Below, in pieces: positions 23,285-35,085 of a DNA stretch of 64,000 nt. This stretch comes from Isoetes taiwanensis (lineage: Eukaryota; Streptophyta; Lycopodiopsida; Isoetales; Isoetaceae), in NCBI GenBank assembly GCA_021234155.1, contig JAJEKV010000033.1:14393422-14457421 (forward strand). The letters run 5' to 3'. The translations under genes were made by a program, and so were the position numbers. Within the stretch, counting starts at the first letter, position 1. Each line of letters begins with the position of its first letter. The notes below the pieces were generated by a model. It saw only the letters and a program-made list of their open reading frames with translations, had not been told where the DNA came from and ran no database searches.

Positions 23285-23600
23285 TAAAAGTTATGAGTTA
23301 ATAGTTAAGTTAGTTGTTAATAGTTATAAGTTAATAGTTAATAGTTAAGTTATAAGTTATAAGTTAATAGTTTACAAGTTAATAGTTAAGTTAGTGACCT
23401 TAAAACTAACCTTAAAACTTAGTTCTAACCTTAAAACTTTTAACCTACAATAACTTTCCAACCTTAAAATTTCTAACCTATAATAACCTATAATAAACTT
23501 CTTAACCTTAAAACTGCTAACCTATAATTAATAACCTTAAAAGTTGTTGCTAAGGTTATTATAGGATAAAAGTTAGAAGGTTATAAGTAGAGGGTTTTAT
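23285..23600. repeat. AT-rich tandem words
   Basis: TTAATAGTTA and AGTTATAAGTTAATAGT words repeat to 23395, then AACCTTAAAACTT and AACCTATAATAA words to 23560. The second set is close to the inverse complement in style, so the block can fold. Confidence 0.65.
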
Positions 23601-23744
23601 TTATATATAATGTTGAGGAAAATAACTTGGGGAATCCCATTATATAAATAGAATGATCAAATAGAATAAGACATATATGAGGCAACATGTTAGTGAGAGG
23701 TTATTTGGATATGCTAACTTACTATATGTTTTTATGCATTCTAG

Positions 23745-26731
23745 GTCAATGGCATGCAAAATGCTAAAAAAAAAGCCCCCAATGATGCTAATCAAGGCAA
23801 GGAAAAATCCCCAACTAATGAACATGATGGCAAGGAAAGGAAAATACCTCAAATGATGTTGATGATGGCAAAGGAAAGGAAAAGACTCCAAATGATGTTG
23901 ATGATGGCAAACGAAAGGAAAAGACCTCAAATGAAAAGGATGATGCCAAAGGAAAGGAAATTGTACTTTATACTCGGGTCGATTGGAAAAACAAAAAGGT
24001 CAAGATCCTGCATGCATGCAACAGAGAGGCAGTAGAAGAAGGGATTATTGTTCTGGCAGATCCTATCAATGCAGTGAATGATGAAAGATTAGGGGAGGAC
24101 AGGTTAGGTGTGGCAATCTCAAAATTATATGACAATTGGAAGGAAAAGGGTTCAGGCAAACAAGAATGCCTAGCTTGTGTGAAGCAACTAGAGGTTCCAA
24201 CTATTGTTGCATGGCCTAGGGACAGTATTCAACTGGAGGGGAACTACACGTTTCCTATAGATGTAGAACCATTGTCAACAATGTTCACACAGTGTAGCAA
24301 GAGGCCACTTCCAACTTTCAAACATTATCCCACCAAAAGATGCAAGTCAGATTATGATTGTTCTCCTGAAGCTATGATGAAGGTTAGAGGAGGTGAATGT
24401 TGTTGGGCTTCTTGTGTTAGAATGTTCACAATAGAGGAGTTGGTGGGAGCAAGAGCTACATATCAGGAACATAAGTGTGATAGCAGGAGGAATTTCATGT
24501 ACACCATATTTGGCTATGCAATTCAGGATGAAAGATCAAAGAAGAAAAGATTCCCATTGAATGGAAAGTGGATGTGTTCAAAAGCATGGATGGCTATACA
24601 TGGAATTCCAACCTCTTCTTGGCACAACTGGCAAAAGAGACATGAAAATGGTAGTAAAATTGCATTGCATGGGAACACTGGCATGGTAAGGCCTACCTCA
24701 AGAACTATAGCTGCAAAGGAAATATTTGAAAGATATGTGGATTTCAATGCAGAAAACATGCCACATAAGAGTAAGAAGGATGAACAGGGTAGAGTTATTG
24801 TTGAAAAGAGATTGTCATCCCATTGTACCCAGAAGAGCATATTAGAGGAAATAAATGCATTGCTTCGGGAACTTGGAGTGGCCTCTATATCCCAGCCCAG
24901 TTTTAGTAGGCTATGGAATAAGCATTTCAAGCATGTGACCATAGCAACTTCAAACAACTTTGCCAAGTGCAATTTATGTGCTAAGTTGAAGGAGACACTA
25001 GATAAGACTGTGCAACCAAGTCTAAGGGCAAAGATAAGGGAACATATGAAGGACCATATGACAGATGAACTATCATGTAGATCAACTTATTGGATGTGGA
25101 GGACCTTATCTGCAATGGAACCTAATAACTATCTATGTATTATACATGATAAAATGGACCAACAGAAGACTTGTCTTCCACAATTCAAGTACATTCCTAA
25201 GTCATGTGGAAGATCATACCCCTTTGCAGATTTCAATGGTGGGGGCAATATTGCATGGGCGATCTCGGACTTATTATGGCCATTTCAGTTTAGAGTTGTG
25301 GAGTGATGGTCAGATTTTTCACATTGGGAGTATCATGAGGTGTTTAAGAAACTATGAGAAGGGTTACAATGGTCACCTCTGAGGATCCTACTGACTAGCC
25401 GGGCACTACATAGTGCATTGTTGGATGGAACCCCTAATAGTATTGAAAAGTTTAGCAAGGCAAGATTTAGGAGGAATGGACCTAATGAACATGTTGGAGC
25501 TTCAACATCTCGTGCTAAACCTCGAGATCTGCCCAGAAAGCTCCTCTTGCAACTAGATAATTGTCTTTGGTCAAAATAAGAACGGTGGATGTTTTTTTCT
25601 TTCCTATCCTACTTAACAGTTTGTGGGTATTTTTGAAAGAGTCAATTTGGGGTTCCTAATGCCCGGACATACTCATGAGGATGTGGATGCATTGTTTGGA
25701 AAATATAGTCATGTATTGAGACAGCAGACAGTTACCAACTTTCCCAGGCTATTGGAAATATTTCATGGATGTACAAATCCATCTCCTATAGGATCTATCA
25801 TAGAAGAAGTGCCTGATTGGAAGAGTTTTGTGGATGGTTATGCTCTCGACATGGAAGGTCATTCTAGACCTCTTCAATTCACTTTTTGGGTGAGAGAAGG
25901 GATTCCAATCATGCAATGGAAAATGAGACCTTCGGAGGAGAAGTGGAGAGGTGGGGCAGAAATTTGGTACGAGGGATGCAAATGGCAAGCCTATGATACC
26001 TCCTGGTCAACCAAAAGCTCTAAAACCAGCTGAAGAAGTCAAGCAATTGGGATTGACTAAGGATGGCATCAATGACTACATCAAGCATTGGCAAACTAAT
26101 TCAGATGAGACTAATCGTGCATTGATAGATTATTGGAAGAAGGTGATCAACTTGTTGGATGAGGTAGACACATCCTCAGAAGAGCTGAAAGAAGGGTGGT
26201 TCCCTAAAAGTAAGTGGAAAACATTAAAGGGTGGTCTTGGCGAAGATGATGGTACCATTAGTAGCATTGTGAAGGCATATGCTCCTCCTCAATCGATAAA
26301 CACTATGTTGGTCCTAAGAAGGATAGACCAAAATATTTAGGCATGGATTGTTATGAACCTTCTCTTGACGTGGAGTGCCACCAATTTGTAGTAGTAAAAC
26401 CAAGAGATCTAGAGACCTATCCGTGTGTGGTTGGGATACACTATCTCGGATATTTGCAAAGAAGAAGGTGATGTTAACTTCAATAAGGTCGGCGTGGAAT
26501 GGTGGTGTCGGTACATCGGTTGAGTAATGTCACCGATAAAGAAAGATATTGATTGTTGGACAAAGAAGTAGAGGAGAAATCCAAGTTATCTCGAGCTTTC
26601 GCTAGACATTGAAACCGTATTGTACTCGTGGACTCCAAAAACTATTCCTAGTAAAACAAATGAGAGTTACAATACCTAAGGATGTAAGGAATAAGGTTCT
26701 CATATCCTTGGGGATGCTAGTGGAAAAATGA
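23745..26731 (+). pseudogene. DUF7869-type transposase-like gene, copy 1
   Basis: An exon opens after the acceptor TGCATTCTAG (23744). Its N terminus has four imperfect Asn/Asp/Gly/Lys repeats (NDVDDGKGKEKT-like). The frame then runs unbroken to 25306 with VPTIVAWPRDSIQLEGNYTF, a Cys-rich part (KCNLCAKLKETL) and HDKMDQQKT, the first acidic motif of DUF7869 proteins (widespread, transposase-like, RNase H fold suspected). LLLQLDNCLW (about 25545) and, after a probable intron or shift, GFLMPGHTHEDVDALFGKYS (25641-25710) give the second and third acidic motifs. The C-terminal part (25951-26731) includes VVVKPRDLETYPCVVGIHYL. Breaks near 25306, 26030 and 26335 shift the frame. I see no terminal repeats. 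A second, minus-strand relative is at 54453-57530. Confidence 0.7.
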
Positions 26732-27594
26732 AAAACAGTTACTATGTATCTTTTCTCTGATTAATAAAAGTTGTGTACTACTTGAGTTCCATGATATATG
26801 ATTTTGTAATTTGAAGTTAAGGTGTGAGTTTATATTCAGGTGTGTGATTATATGTTAACGTCTATTCTAGTCTAAGGGCAACAAAGTTACTAAAAAAGTG
26901 AATTTAACAAAGTTACTAAAAAAGTGCAATATAAAATTTATCCCAAAATTAAGACATAATCCTAATTTAATTGAATGATGGTTTGGTTTAGGCGAGTGAT
27001 GCGGCATGCATGCAGCAAACCGGCGTGGGCTTTGCCAACCACTTCATCATACATTGTTTCTTTCAGAGAATCGTAAGATTAGTCGGTCCGCACAAATTGG
27101 ATCCAAGGTCACGTCACATAACTTCCGGATAAAGAAAGCCCTTTCTTGGGCTTTTCGGTGTTGGAAAAAGTGGGCCGATCTTGGCGTCAGTAGCGGAGAC
27201 CCACTTGACAACAAAGAAAGCGCAGTAAAAAGGGCTTTGTTTTAACGTAAAGGATAGTTGGACCACTCTAACGTCGCCACGTGTACCTGCATCAGGCAAA
27301 AACAACAGAATGACAAGTGAAAAAAAAGAAACAGTGGGTAAAATCGACCTAACGTGGCGTAAAAAGAAGAGAAATGTGAGTGGACTACTTTCTGTGTTTT
27401 TAAAAAAAATACGTGTCACATATCTATTGGATAGGACGGCTGAATGTGGGACAACCGGTCCTTTACGTAATGTTTCAGTAAACACGTTTCAAATACTACC
27501 ACCCCTATTAAACATCTCACACCCTACTCTCACGCATTACACATTCACTACCATACTAGAACTAGCCACGCATTTCATTCCAAGCACTTCAAGA
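26732..27594. other. Intergenic, probable upstream region of helicase gene
   Basis: No gene is supported. The last 250 bases before 27595 hold the promoter or leader of the ZNFX1-like gene by position. No clear TATA box could be chosen. Confidence 0.35.
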
Positions 27595-28677
27595 ATGGAG
27601 GATTTACTACTGGCGAGAATGGTGGCGTCGATAGCCCTTCGTCTTACGCAGCTCCACCTATGGTACATCTGCGTTCAAAATTTTGGGTTTTTCACGCGTG
27701 CCCTTTCGTCTCACTCCATTTTGATCACGCAGATGTTTCCCAATCCTGCTTCATTTGGACGAGTAAAGCTCAGTTCAAGGAGCGATCGAGGAGTTTCGAG
27801 GCTTCAACGAAGCGCCAAGCCCGCAAGATTCCGAAGCTTGATAATCAAGGCTTATGATGACTTATGCGAGACAAATGCGAGGGCTTCTCATGTTTCTATC
27901 AAGTATGAAGATGGATCGGAGATTTAATCTCTGTGCATCGATGATGGCAAGCTGCACCTTGCTTTGGAAGATCCGAATCAAGTGCCCAAGTTTCTTATAT
28001 CGGTTCAGAAGCAACCGAAACCCAAAAGCGAGAAATAACATCAGCGATAAAGTGAAAATATGTCGATTTTTTTCGTACCAATGACTGCCCGTCTTGGTAG
28101 CGCTGCAAGTTTTCTGCATGATTTAGACAATGTAAGTCCCGAAGATGTTGCAAAAATGTCCATGTCTGGAGCTTCTAACACGAGAATCGAAGGTTGGCTC
28201 CGCCCGGCATTTGAAAAAATCTGCCGATAATATTGAGCACCTTTGTGCCAACTTGGGCCTTCGGATCATCCACAATGTTGTTGAGAAGTCGACCTTTCTC
28301 AAACTAATGCATGCTTGCTCGCCGGATTCTTTGGTCAAGGATGAAATAAGGTCAAGCATGTTGAAACAAAGAACCAATCAAATCTATGGAGCTCTTATTG
28401 GTTCTAAGTTTTACTTAAAATGCACTCCTATATCAGCAAACATAAATCCTACTGGCGAGAACGTAGAACCTTTTGTTCATTTAGCGAGAGGAGTTGCAAG
28501 CTGCGTGCCTCTTTGGATGGAAGGAAGTTCCGTTGCATTCTCTAAAAGCATCTTTGGAAGAGCTACCGAGAAAGTTCAAAGAGAGAAGATTTGGCAGAAA
28601 AAATATCAAGGTTACTTGAACAAAAGAAAAAGATTCAACGTTCTTTGGCAATATCACATCCAGATACATGCTTACAG
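27595..28677 (+). pseudogene. ZNFX1-like helicase gene, 5' exon(s)
   Basis: N-terminal part of the gene that resumes at 28956 and 41889. Recognisable pieces are ARLGSAASFLHDLDNVSPED (about 28086-28145), a long frame from 28145 with NIEHLCANLGLRIIHNVVEK, and a Lys-rich helix KEDLAEKI-like/LLEQKKKIQRSLAISHPDTC that ends at a CAG/GT donor (28677). The first ATG in context is 27595, but two frames are open there, so the start is uncertain. At least three frameshifts lie in this part. Known ZNFX1 proteins are SF1 helicases that bind RNA and act in small-RNA inheritance and antiviral sensing in animals; the plant role is less clear. Assignment rests mainly on the 3' half. Confidence 0.6.
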
Positions 28678-28955
28678 GTGGGTGGTATTTCAGCCTGCTC
28701 TTTTTAATTTTTTCTCCTTAAATAATTGTTAGGTTATATGCAACCATGATTTTGCCAGCATATGTAAAATGCACTGGCATTTCTTAGGCGTCCAATGCAA
28801 TACTTTTAGAATTATCTTGCATCGAGTTTGAAAGTCCAACCACAGGCATCCTATCTAGCATGTTGTAATAACCGTTAGTTAATACATTTAGCTTCAACTT
28901 TTTTTCTTATTAAGATCAAAGTGTAGCAAACTTAAATGCTTTATGACTTACGCAG
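28678..28955 (+). other. Intron of ZNFX1-like gene
   Basis: Starts GTGGGTGGTATT and ends CTTACGCAG. The flanking codons join in frame (TTA CAG / GGA GAA). Confidence 0.65.
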
Positions 28956-29003
28956 GGAGAAGAGTTTCGCAAAACAAGTATAATACCAGGACGAGAGGAG
29001 CTC
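28956..29003 (+). pseudogene. ZNFX1-like exon, left part before insertion
   Basis: Encodes GEEFRKTSIIPGREEL, matching the segment that in ZNFX1-like proteins precedes the '...LPxNxxxGxYxSxxxYLxxxFRLLREDF' block. The exon is cut after the Leu codon (CTC, 29001-29003) by the 12.9-kb element and resumes at 41889 with TTT ATA GAG GGG GAA. The frame is continuous when the element is removed. Confidence 0.75.
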
Positions 29004-29035
29004 CATTAGAGTTTTTTTGAGATCAAATAAGGGCC
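29004..29035 (+). repeat. Left terminal inverted repeat of 12.9-kb element
   Basis: CATTAGAGTTTTTTTGAGAT followed by CAAATAAGGGCC. Pairs with 41857-41888 over about 32 bases with one mismatch. Confidence 0.85.
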
Positions 29036-29214
29036 CTTACTCGATGCCACGTCAAAAAGCTCGCGGCCAATGGGGAGCCGAGCTTGTGCTGAGAACTTTT
29101 CACCGAGCCTTGGTTTTGGCGTTTCCGGTGTCAACTGCACGAAGCCGGTAATGTCCGTGCCTCTAACCCGGGTGTCGAGATTACACGCGGCAATTATAAC
29201 CGATTAGCTCCGCC

Positions 29215-29690
29215 CTCAATTCCCTTTCGGTGTTTTCCACAACGAGTTTCGCGAAGATCGATTGCCGGCGCCAAGGGGGCTTGGGTTCACTTTCGGGGAA
29301 CTGCTTCGACCTGCGCTAAAGGGAGTTTCGACCACAGAAAAACTTCGATCAAGGTAAAATCGCGTAGCCTTTCCTAGTATTTCGATTCCGCTCCACATTC
29401 TGATTTGAATTCTGTGACTAGATGGCTATAAGCTCTATCCGGTCGGAAATGAGTTTGAAAGCTTCGTGGTGTCGGCCGGGAGCTTTGTTACACTCAACCT
29501 GCAATGCGAGGTGAATGGCGAGTCAAAAGATGCGAGGAGAAATGATGTTTCGCACATTGGAAGGCTTTGGTGGTGGATTTCGATCGGGCAAAGAGATATT
29601 TGTACAAGTAAGGCATGTATACACTCCAAGCGGATATGGCAAAAGAAAAAAATAAGCAAGCGACGAACTTTCCCCGGTTAGAAGCAAATT
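29215..29690 (+). pseudogene. Cargo gene 1, unknown, with short intron
   Basis: A first exon up to 29353 is followed by a 68-base intron (GTAAAATCGC...GTGACTAG, 29354-29421). The second exon encodes GYKLYPVGNEFESFVVSAGS and FVTLNLQCEVNGESKDARR. The C terminus (29560-29680) is basic. I recognise no family. The composition is soluble, with no membrane segment. Confidence 0.4.
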
Positions 29691-29699
29691 GTGAGTATG

Positions 29700-30590
29700 T
29701 AATTCTATGCAATCCATATTCAAATTAGTTGATTATTTATCCAGTTCCTTCCCATTCTCTCGGGTTTGTGTATATCCGATGTGGAGAACTTTGTCTCTTC
29801 ACACTTTCGATAAGCGGTGTTTTCCATTGCTTTCACCAAGATATGGGCTGCTTGTTGTTGAAGGTAGCACACCAAGACATTTCGAGAGAAAGGGGTATAT
29901 GGTTCGGAGGTATGAATACTCTCCACGAAGATCCAAGCTAAGCGAGCTTCCATTGCCCAGCCTGTCCGATTTATACTGCAGCCTCTGGATGCCACTTCTA
30001 TCTTATTAGCACGGAGTAAGTTGTCGCAGGAAATGTTCACGGCATTGAAGGAGAAGGGAGGAGTCTGCGGGCATGTGAAGATAAATTTAGGAATTGATCT
30101 GTTCATTGCCATATTCAAGAGCGCCGACAATGTAAAGAAGACCTTGAAGATGTTTACAGTTCAACAACATGGATTGTTTTTTAGATAGTGTATTTCTTGA
30201 AGGTTGGAGTGCTCGACTTCACGATGGAGCTGAATATGCTTGAATGCGAGGATAAGTCGAGACACGGTTCGGTTCGAGATATTGCATTAGGAAGCAAACT
30301 CGTATGTCACTTTTAAGTATAGGAGATGGCGAAATGTCCGTGAAGGAAGAAAGAAGAAACGCGTCCGATTTCTGTCGAACAAGATGACAATGATGGCACT
30401 CATTCCGTTGTCATAGACTTGAACATTCATAAGGATAATCAGCTGTTCAAAAGTCTGAGAGCGGAGAGCGAGTGGTCTCTATTCGATGTTCGGCGCCAAT
30501 TGGAGTTTGAGACAGACTTAAACTTCTTCCATTTCATGATAGATGGCCAGAAGGTGGGAAAGCGAGAGAGAAGAATGCTATAAATTGGGG
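29700..30590 (+). pseudogene. Cargo gene 2, unknown, several frames
   Basis: Plus-strand blocks in different frames read like one degraded protein: SPRYGLLVVEGSTPRHFERK (about 29840), VCGHVKINLGIDLFIAIFKS (about 30063-30122), DNVKKTLKMFTVQQHGLF, LDFTMELNMLECEDKSRHGS (about 30210), then SVVIDLNIHKDNQLFKSLRA and DLNFFHFMIDGQKVGKRERR, ending TAA near 30583. No family recognised. Two or more shifts and stops are present. An array of palindromes follows directly after the stop. Confidence 0.4.
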
Positions 30591-30754
30591 TCATGCATGC
30601 CCCCCAAAGTCATATCTGTATATGAATCTATCTAATATAAATATAAGTGATTGTTAACTGTAGATCTATTGTATATTAATTGCAAACATTTGCTTTCATT
30701 GGGATATAAGACTTAAAGTAGCCATGTTATGTACAACTCTGATTGTGGATGTGT

Positions 30755-31125
30755 TTTCACACCGCGTACTACGGTCGCGAAATTGTGGCTCTCATAAAAT
30801 ATGGAAGGGCCATTTTTCGCAAGCCCGCGATCTTGAAAATGTGCATAGCATAAAAAAGAAAGGGGTATATTCGCACCGTAGCCCGCGGTCGCGAAGTTAT
30901 ACATACAATAAGATATTGAAGTCTTTGTTTTGCGCGAAGTAGCCCGCGATGCGAAAATGTTGAGAATAAAAATGGAATGGGTATTTTTAAGACCGTAGCG
31001 TATACGGTGCGAAATTGTGAATAGAATAACTTATCGAAGTCTTGTTTTCGCACCGTAGCCACGGTGCGAATTTATGCATAGCATAAATTAAGGAAGTGTT
31101 ATTTTCGCATCGTTGCCACGTTCTT
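30755..31125. repeat. Palindrome array B1 (degenerate)
   Basis: About six units of 55-65 bases, each centred on a variant of TTTCGCACCGTAGCC / GGCTACGGTGCGAAA. The clearest unit, about 31045-31071, is nearly perfect. It lies between cargo genes 2 and 3. Confidence 0.75.
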
Positions 31126-31203
31126 AGTCTCTATTGCAAATCAAGCCGCTACAAAGGCGCTCACATTCTAAGTGTCATAAATCGAGGCGCTGCTCCACGA
31201 GAA

Positions 31204-32757
31204 TGGCAAATAGCGGGTCAGATAAGGCATGGGAGCTGTTTAGCACATGGTATGACAAAATAGTGGAGAAAGAACGGGATTTTCGTCAGAAACATCCTGA
31301 AGAGTTCGAGGAGGAGCTAGAGGAGCCAGTGGATGCAACCACTGTGTATAATAATTTTGCCCCGGCGTAGACATTATGGCGAGTGTAACAGGTTTCTTGA
31401 TGCATACGGCGGCATCCTTCATAGCTTCATGGCTGGAGCTGGTCCCCGACGTGAAACCATGTCACGTGGATTGGGGTTTGCCTTCACTAAGCATCAAGCT
31501 TTTCTTAAGATGTTTCGAAACACGATCATGACCGAATAAGAAGGTTCTTGAAGAAACTACCTGCAGAACTGTGGCGGCAAGAGGGGAAGGAAAGTTTTTT
31601 CGGCCTAGATATCATGTTCAGCACATACATGATTTACACTAAGCCAAGCAAAGATGCCAGTTCTTCTTCAAGTGCACAGTGTTTGAAGCAGAACGCCCAG
31701 CCTCACCAAAGAGGAGCCGATAGATCCCGAGGAAGAGAAGCTCGTCTTTGGAAAATGAGGAGATCGAGGTTGTGGAGGAGGAGGTCTCAGAAAAAAGTTA
31801 TCTACTTGGGGGCTATCGAAGCATATCCCATCCATGTAGGTGGGAAACCATACTTGTTCTTTGCGGACATATCCGAAGTGGCGGGGTTGAGAGAAGGCGA
31901 GATATTGGGCCGGATATATGCCCATGTTGTAGGCCCGGGAGGACTTATAGACTTTGAGACCCGATGTCCCCGGACAAATGATGGAGGTCTGTGACTTATG
32001 ATGGATCCTCAATACCTCCGGAGAGGATGCATTTGAAATTGTCATGCGGCAAGTTTGAGGCGGGGTATGAAGCGATTGAAAGATGTCAAATTTGAAGCTG
32101 CTAGCTCTTCAAACACTGCTTCTGAATTCATAGAACGTGAGCTGTCGAAGTCCGCTTTCAAAATAACAAACCCAGCTGTTGTCGAACGGGACAAAAGAGA
32201 GGTATTTATCTGGTTTCATTTTCTATTTCTTCTTGAATCTGATGTTTCTTTTATGCAGGAGTTATTTATTGATGACTTACGTGCAAGGCATCGAGAGTCA
32301 CCCTAGGTAGGGGCCTTGATGTGCACATTATATGGGCTACCTTCACAAGGGGGAAATTATTGTGTTTCACAATAAATATAGTCCATCTGGAGTACAGGAG
32401 GTCCTCAAGCTTAAGGCTCTGTCATTAGCTGGCAACCACGTGCCCCTAGCCTCAAACTATGATCGAGTGGTAGCAGTAGATAGGGCTATCGCAATGTATG
32501 TCTTCGGGGGCTTCAAAATGTACTCTGTCCTTGCAAATAAAGCAGCTCTAGGCTTGGGTGGAGCGGACAAAGGAAACACAAGCGCTTGTCACGTACGCGA
32601 GAAGGACCACGACATATTGTATACTGTTAGATGCAATTGGGGCTGGAGTAAAAGAAGAGGACTTAGAAGATTTTGATTCGGAATTTTACATTACGATGCC
32701 AAGAAAAGGAAATGTACTTAAAAACTTATGTATGAATATAATGTCTTTTCTATAAAT
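31204..32757 (+). pseudogene. Cargo gene 3, unknown, with 57-base intron
   Basis: The ATG at 31204 starts MANSGSDKAWELFSTWYDKI and a Glu-rich helix (KHPEEFEEELEEP). After a shift near 31365 come FLDAYGGILHSFMAGAGPRR and LGFAFTKHQAFLKMFRNTIM. An acidic stretch (EEIEVVEEEV) is followed by AIEAYPIHVGGKPYLFFADI and EVAGLREGEILGRIYAHVVG (31810-31935). An intron, GTATTT...TTATGCAG (32202-32258), joins ERDKRE to LFIDDLRARH. The tail contains ALSLAGNHVPLASNYDRVVA and TQALVTYARRTTTYCILLDA, with a stop near 32755. I recognise no domain. At least five frame breaks. The intron shows this is a nuclear-type gene, not a bacterial import. Confidence 0.5.
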
Positions 32758-32894
32758 TGTCTTTTCTATAATGTATCAATTGTTTTCATATGACGAAATT
32801 GTTTTTGTATGAATGTTCATTTATGATATTCATTAATTGTTAGACTTCAATGTGAGCAATAAATCCTTGTTAGATGTATATGTTAGGTATTCTT

Positions 32895-33260
32895 TAATGG
32901 TGGCTACGGTAAAAAAAGGGATGTCGGCCGGTTTTTGTGCAGGCGATTTAGCGCAGACCGTGGCTCTGATCGCAGCGAAACAGCGGTCGGCAATTTTGGA
33001 CTACCCTATTTCGCCGCAGTGGCTCACGGTGCGAAAAACAGTCGTCTGCGATTTTTGGACTGCCCTATTTCGCACCGTGGCTACGTGTTAAAAGAGGATG
33101 TCGGCGAGTTTTGGGTGACGATTTCATACCGTGGCTACGGTCTTAAAGCAATTGTCTACTGATTTTTGGACTGCCCTATTTCGCATACCGTGGCTACGGT
33201 CTTGAAAAACTTATGTCGGCGATTTTGATTTGCCCGATTTCGCAACGTGGCTACGAGAAC
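32895..33260. repeat. Palindrome array B2 (degenerate)
   Basis: Six units of about 60 bases built on CGCACCGTGGCTACGGT-like cores with the spacer word GATTTTGGACTGCCCTATT. It follows the stop region of cargo gene 3. Confidence 0.75.
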
Positions 33261-33340
33261 ATTTTTCGGTGTAGGGGTTTATGGGATCGGAACGGAACAA
33301 TATTGCTTAATTGAATTTCTTCTCCTTGCTAAAATCGCTC

Positions 33341-34329
33341 ATGTCCATGGAAGGCGCTAGCTCTCGAAATCCCACAAAATGAGGCTTGACTTTGACCCGC
33401 CGAATGTTGATGAGGTCATTACTAGCGGTAGCGAGACTTCTATTCCAATCACGAGAGGGCGAGGCCGAGTTATTCCCATCACAAGCCGCCGGATGGGCGT
33501 AGAGGAGGTTGTCCTTCTGAGAAGACCGGGCAAACCCTTGGAAATGTCGTCCACACTATTAGTAATAGTGTGGGCGAATATTCAAAACCCCAGTGCTTCC
33601 TAGTGGGTCACCTTGCCGAAGCTGGTAAGGTTGTTGGGGAAGGAGTTTTCCGTGGCGCAACCGTGCTGCCACAATATTCCAGTTCGGATGATCAGTATTG
33701 TGGTAGCAGTGGACCTGACTCACGGATCCAACAACCCGACCGCCGTTCCCCACCCCAGGCGGAGACATTGGAGGAAGCCGTCGGGTCATCGTCGTGTGGC
33801 CCGGGTTGATGTCATCCATGTCGGAAGACGGAGTCACGGCCATTCCAGTTCTTGTGTAATGAGCTGGATTACGTGTTGAAACCACGGGGGTCTACACCGG
33901 CCAGTGCTTTGGCCGGTTGACCCGAGGCCATGGTGCCCGGTGGCTCATGAATCGGGGCTATCTCCTCGTCTCAGACGTTGGGACCACTATTGCATTCCCA
34001 AACGTTTGGCAGTGGTGGGGGGGAGGAAGAACTGCAGACTATGGAAGTGCAAAGATGACGCATCGGTGGTCCGGCATGATCAGCCAGGATCGGCGGACCC
34101 AGCAAGATCGAAGATCGGCTGGTCCAAAGCAAAATCAGCCGGATCACCCGCAAAGAAGATCATCAGGTGGACCAGCATGTTGATCCCGGGAACCCTAGTT
34201 CGAGTGGAAAAGGTTCTAGGAAGCCCCGGCGAAAGCTGAAATCCAGGCCGAAGAAATCCGAGCCGGCAAAGCCTCCTAGGCTTGTTCCTACTTGAGACAA
34301 AGCCGAGAGAGATCTGAGGGCAAGGAGAC
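33341..34329 (+). pseudogene. Upstream part of H3-like gene or separate cargo gene
   Basis: Plus frames between the array and the histone fold are Pro-, Gly-, Arg- and Ser-rich (for example PPNVDEVITSGSETSIPITR, PDSRIQQPDRRSPPQAETLE). Near 34200-34290 a strongly basic stretch (KPRRKLKSRPKKSEPAKPPR) leads towards the histone fold. This could be a long basic N-terminal tail of the H3-like protein or another gene. Frames change several times, so I cannot fix a start. Confidence 0.35.
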
Positions 34330-34783
34330 TGATAAGCTTGGTAATAAGCGGAAGCCTAAGGAAGGGGAGCCTAGTGTTAGATATGGTGGCCCTGAGAAGA
34401 TGAAGGGTGCTCCTCCTGGCACTCAGGCTTTGAGGGAGATCAGTACTGGCAGGCACGCACCCAGCCTCTGATTCCCAAGCTTGCCTTCGCTAGAATGGTC
34501 AGGCTTGAGATCACGAGGAAATTATTGAGAGGAGGAAGGAAGCAAGAAGCAAGAGGAGGGACAGAGCACCAGACTTCGTCCCGATGGTGGAGGAGGAGGT
34601 GAATAGAATCCAGGCAGAGGCCTTGGACATACTGCAAGAGGCAGCAGAGGCTCATCTAATTAGCCTCTTTGAGGGGCCGATGTCCATTTTGTTGTGTGCA
34701 CCCGAGGGCGTGTTAATCGCGAGGCCAACGATTATGCTTTAGCTAGATACTCCGTGGATGCCTCCCTTAGCATCCTTTTGTAA
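34330..34783 (+). pseudogene. Divergent histone H3-like gene, frameshifted
   Basis: GAPPGTQALREI (34406-34441) matches the H3 'RPGTVALREI' segment at the start of the histone fold. After a one-base shift, IPKLAFARMVRLEIT (34473-34516) corresponds to 'LPFQRLVREI'. After another shift, EEVNRIQAEALDILQEAAEA and HLISLFEG (to 34676) match helix 2 of H3 ('ALQEAAEAYLVGLFED'). A last shift gives ADVHFVVCTRGRVN...ANDYALARYSV, equivalent to '[23 protein letters not shown]', with stop TAA at 34781. Loop and helix order are those of H3, but identity is low and the segment between helix 1 and helix 2 is Arg/Lys-rich, so this is neither canonical H3 nor an obvious CENH3. Three indels break the frame. Known H3 packages DNA in nucleosomes; a cargo role in the element is inference. 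Confidence 0.75.
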
Positions 34784-34899
34784 CACTTTTTGTTTCTTAA
34801 TATATGAGTGTTTTAGTATTTATCGTCATGAGTGTTTTATATTTATCCGTAATTATTTGCAATTCTATTTATTGTTTGTGCATTTATCTACTAGTGTTG

Positions 34900-35085
34900 A
34901 CCGTGGCCACGCGGTGCGAAAATGACTATTCCATATATTGGGAAGGTCTATTTACAGACCGTGGCCTGTCTAAAATGACTATTCCACATTCTTTGGGAAA
35001 GTCTATTTCGCACGCGTGGCCTGATGCGAAAAATAGTGGTTCCAAAGTTTTTGAGAGGCGCAATTTCGCACCGTGACTACTTTGA
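34900..35085. repeat. Palindrome array B3 (degenerate)
   Basis: Four units of about 60 bases with cores like GACCGTGGCCACGCGGTGCG and TTTCGCACCGTG, and the spacer AATGACTATTCCA(C/T)A. It lies 120 bases after the H3-like stop. Confidence 0.7.

Noticed and set aside
23754-24035. Met/Lys-rich protein on a shifted frame
   Set aside because: It is the off-frame reading of the NDVDDGK repeat that belongs to the DUF7869-type gene.
24523-24972. 149-codon minus-strand frame
   Set aside because: Lies wholly opposite the long DUF7869-type frame and shows no motif.
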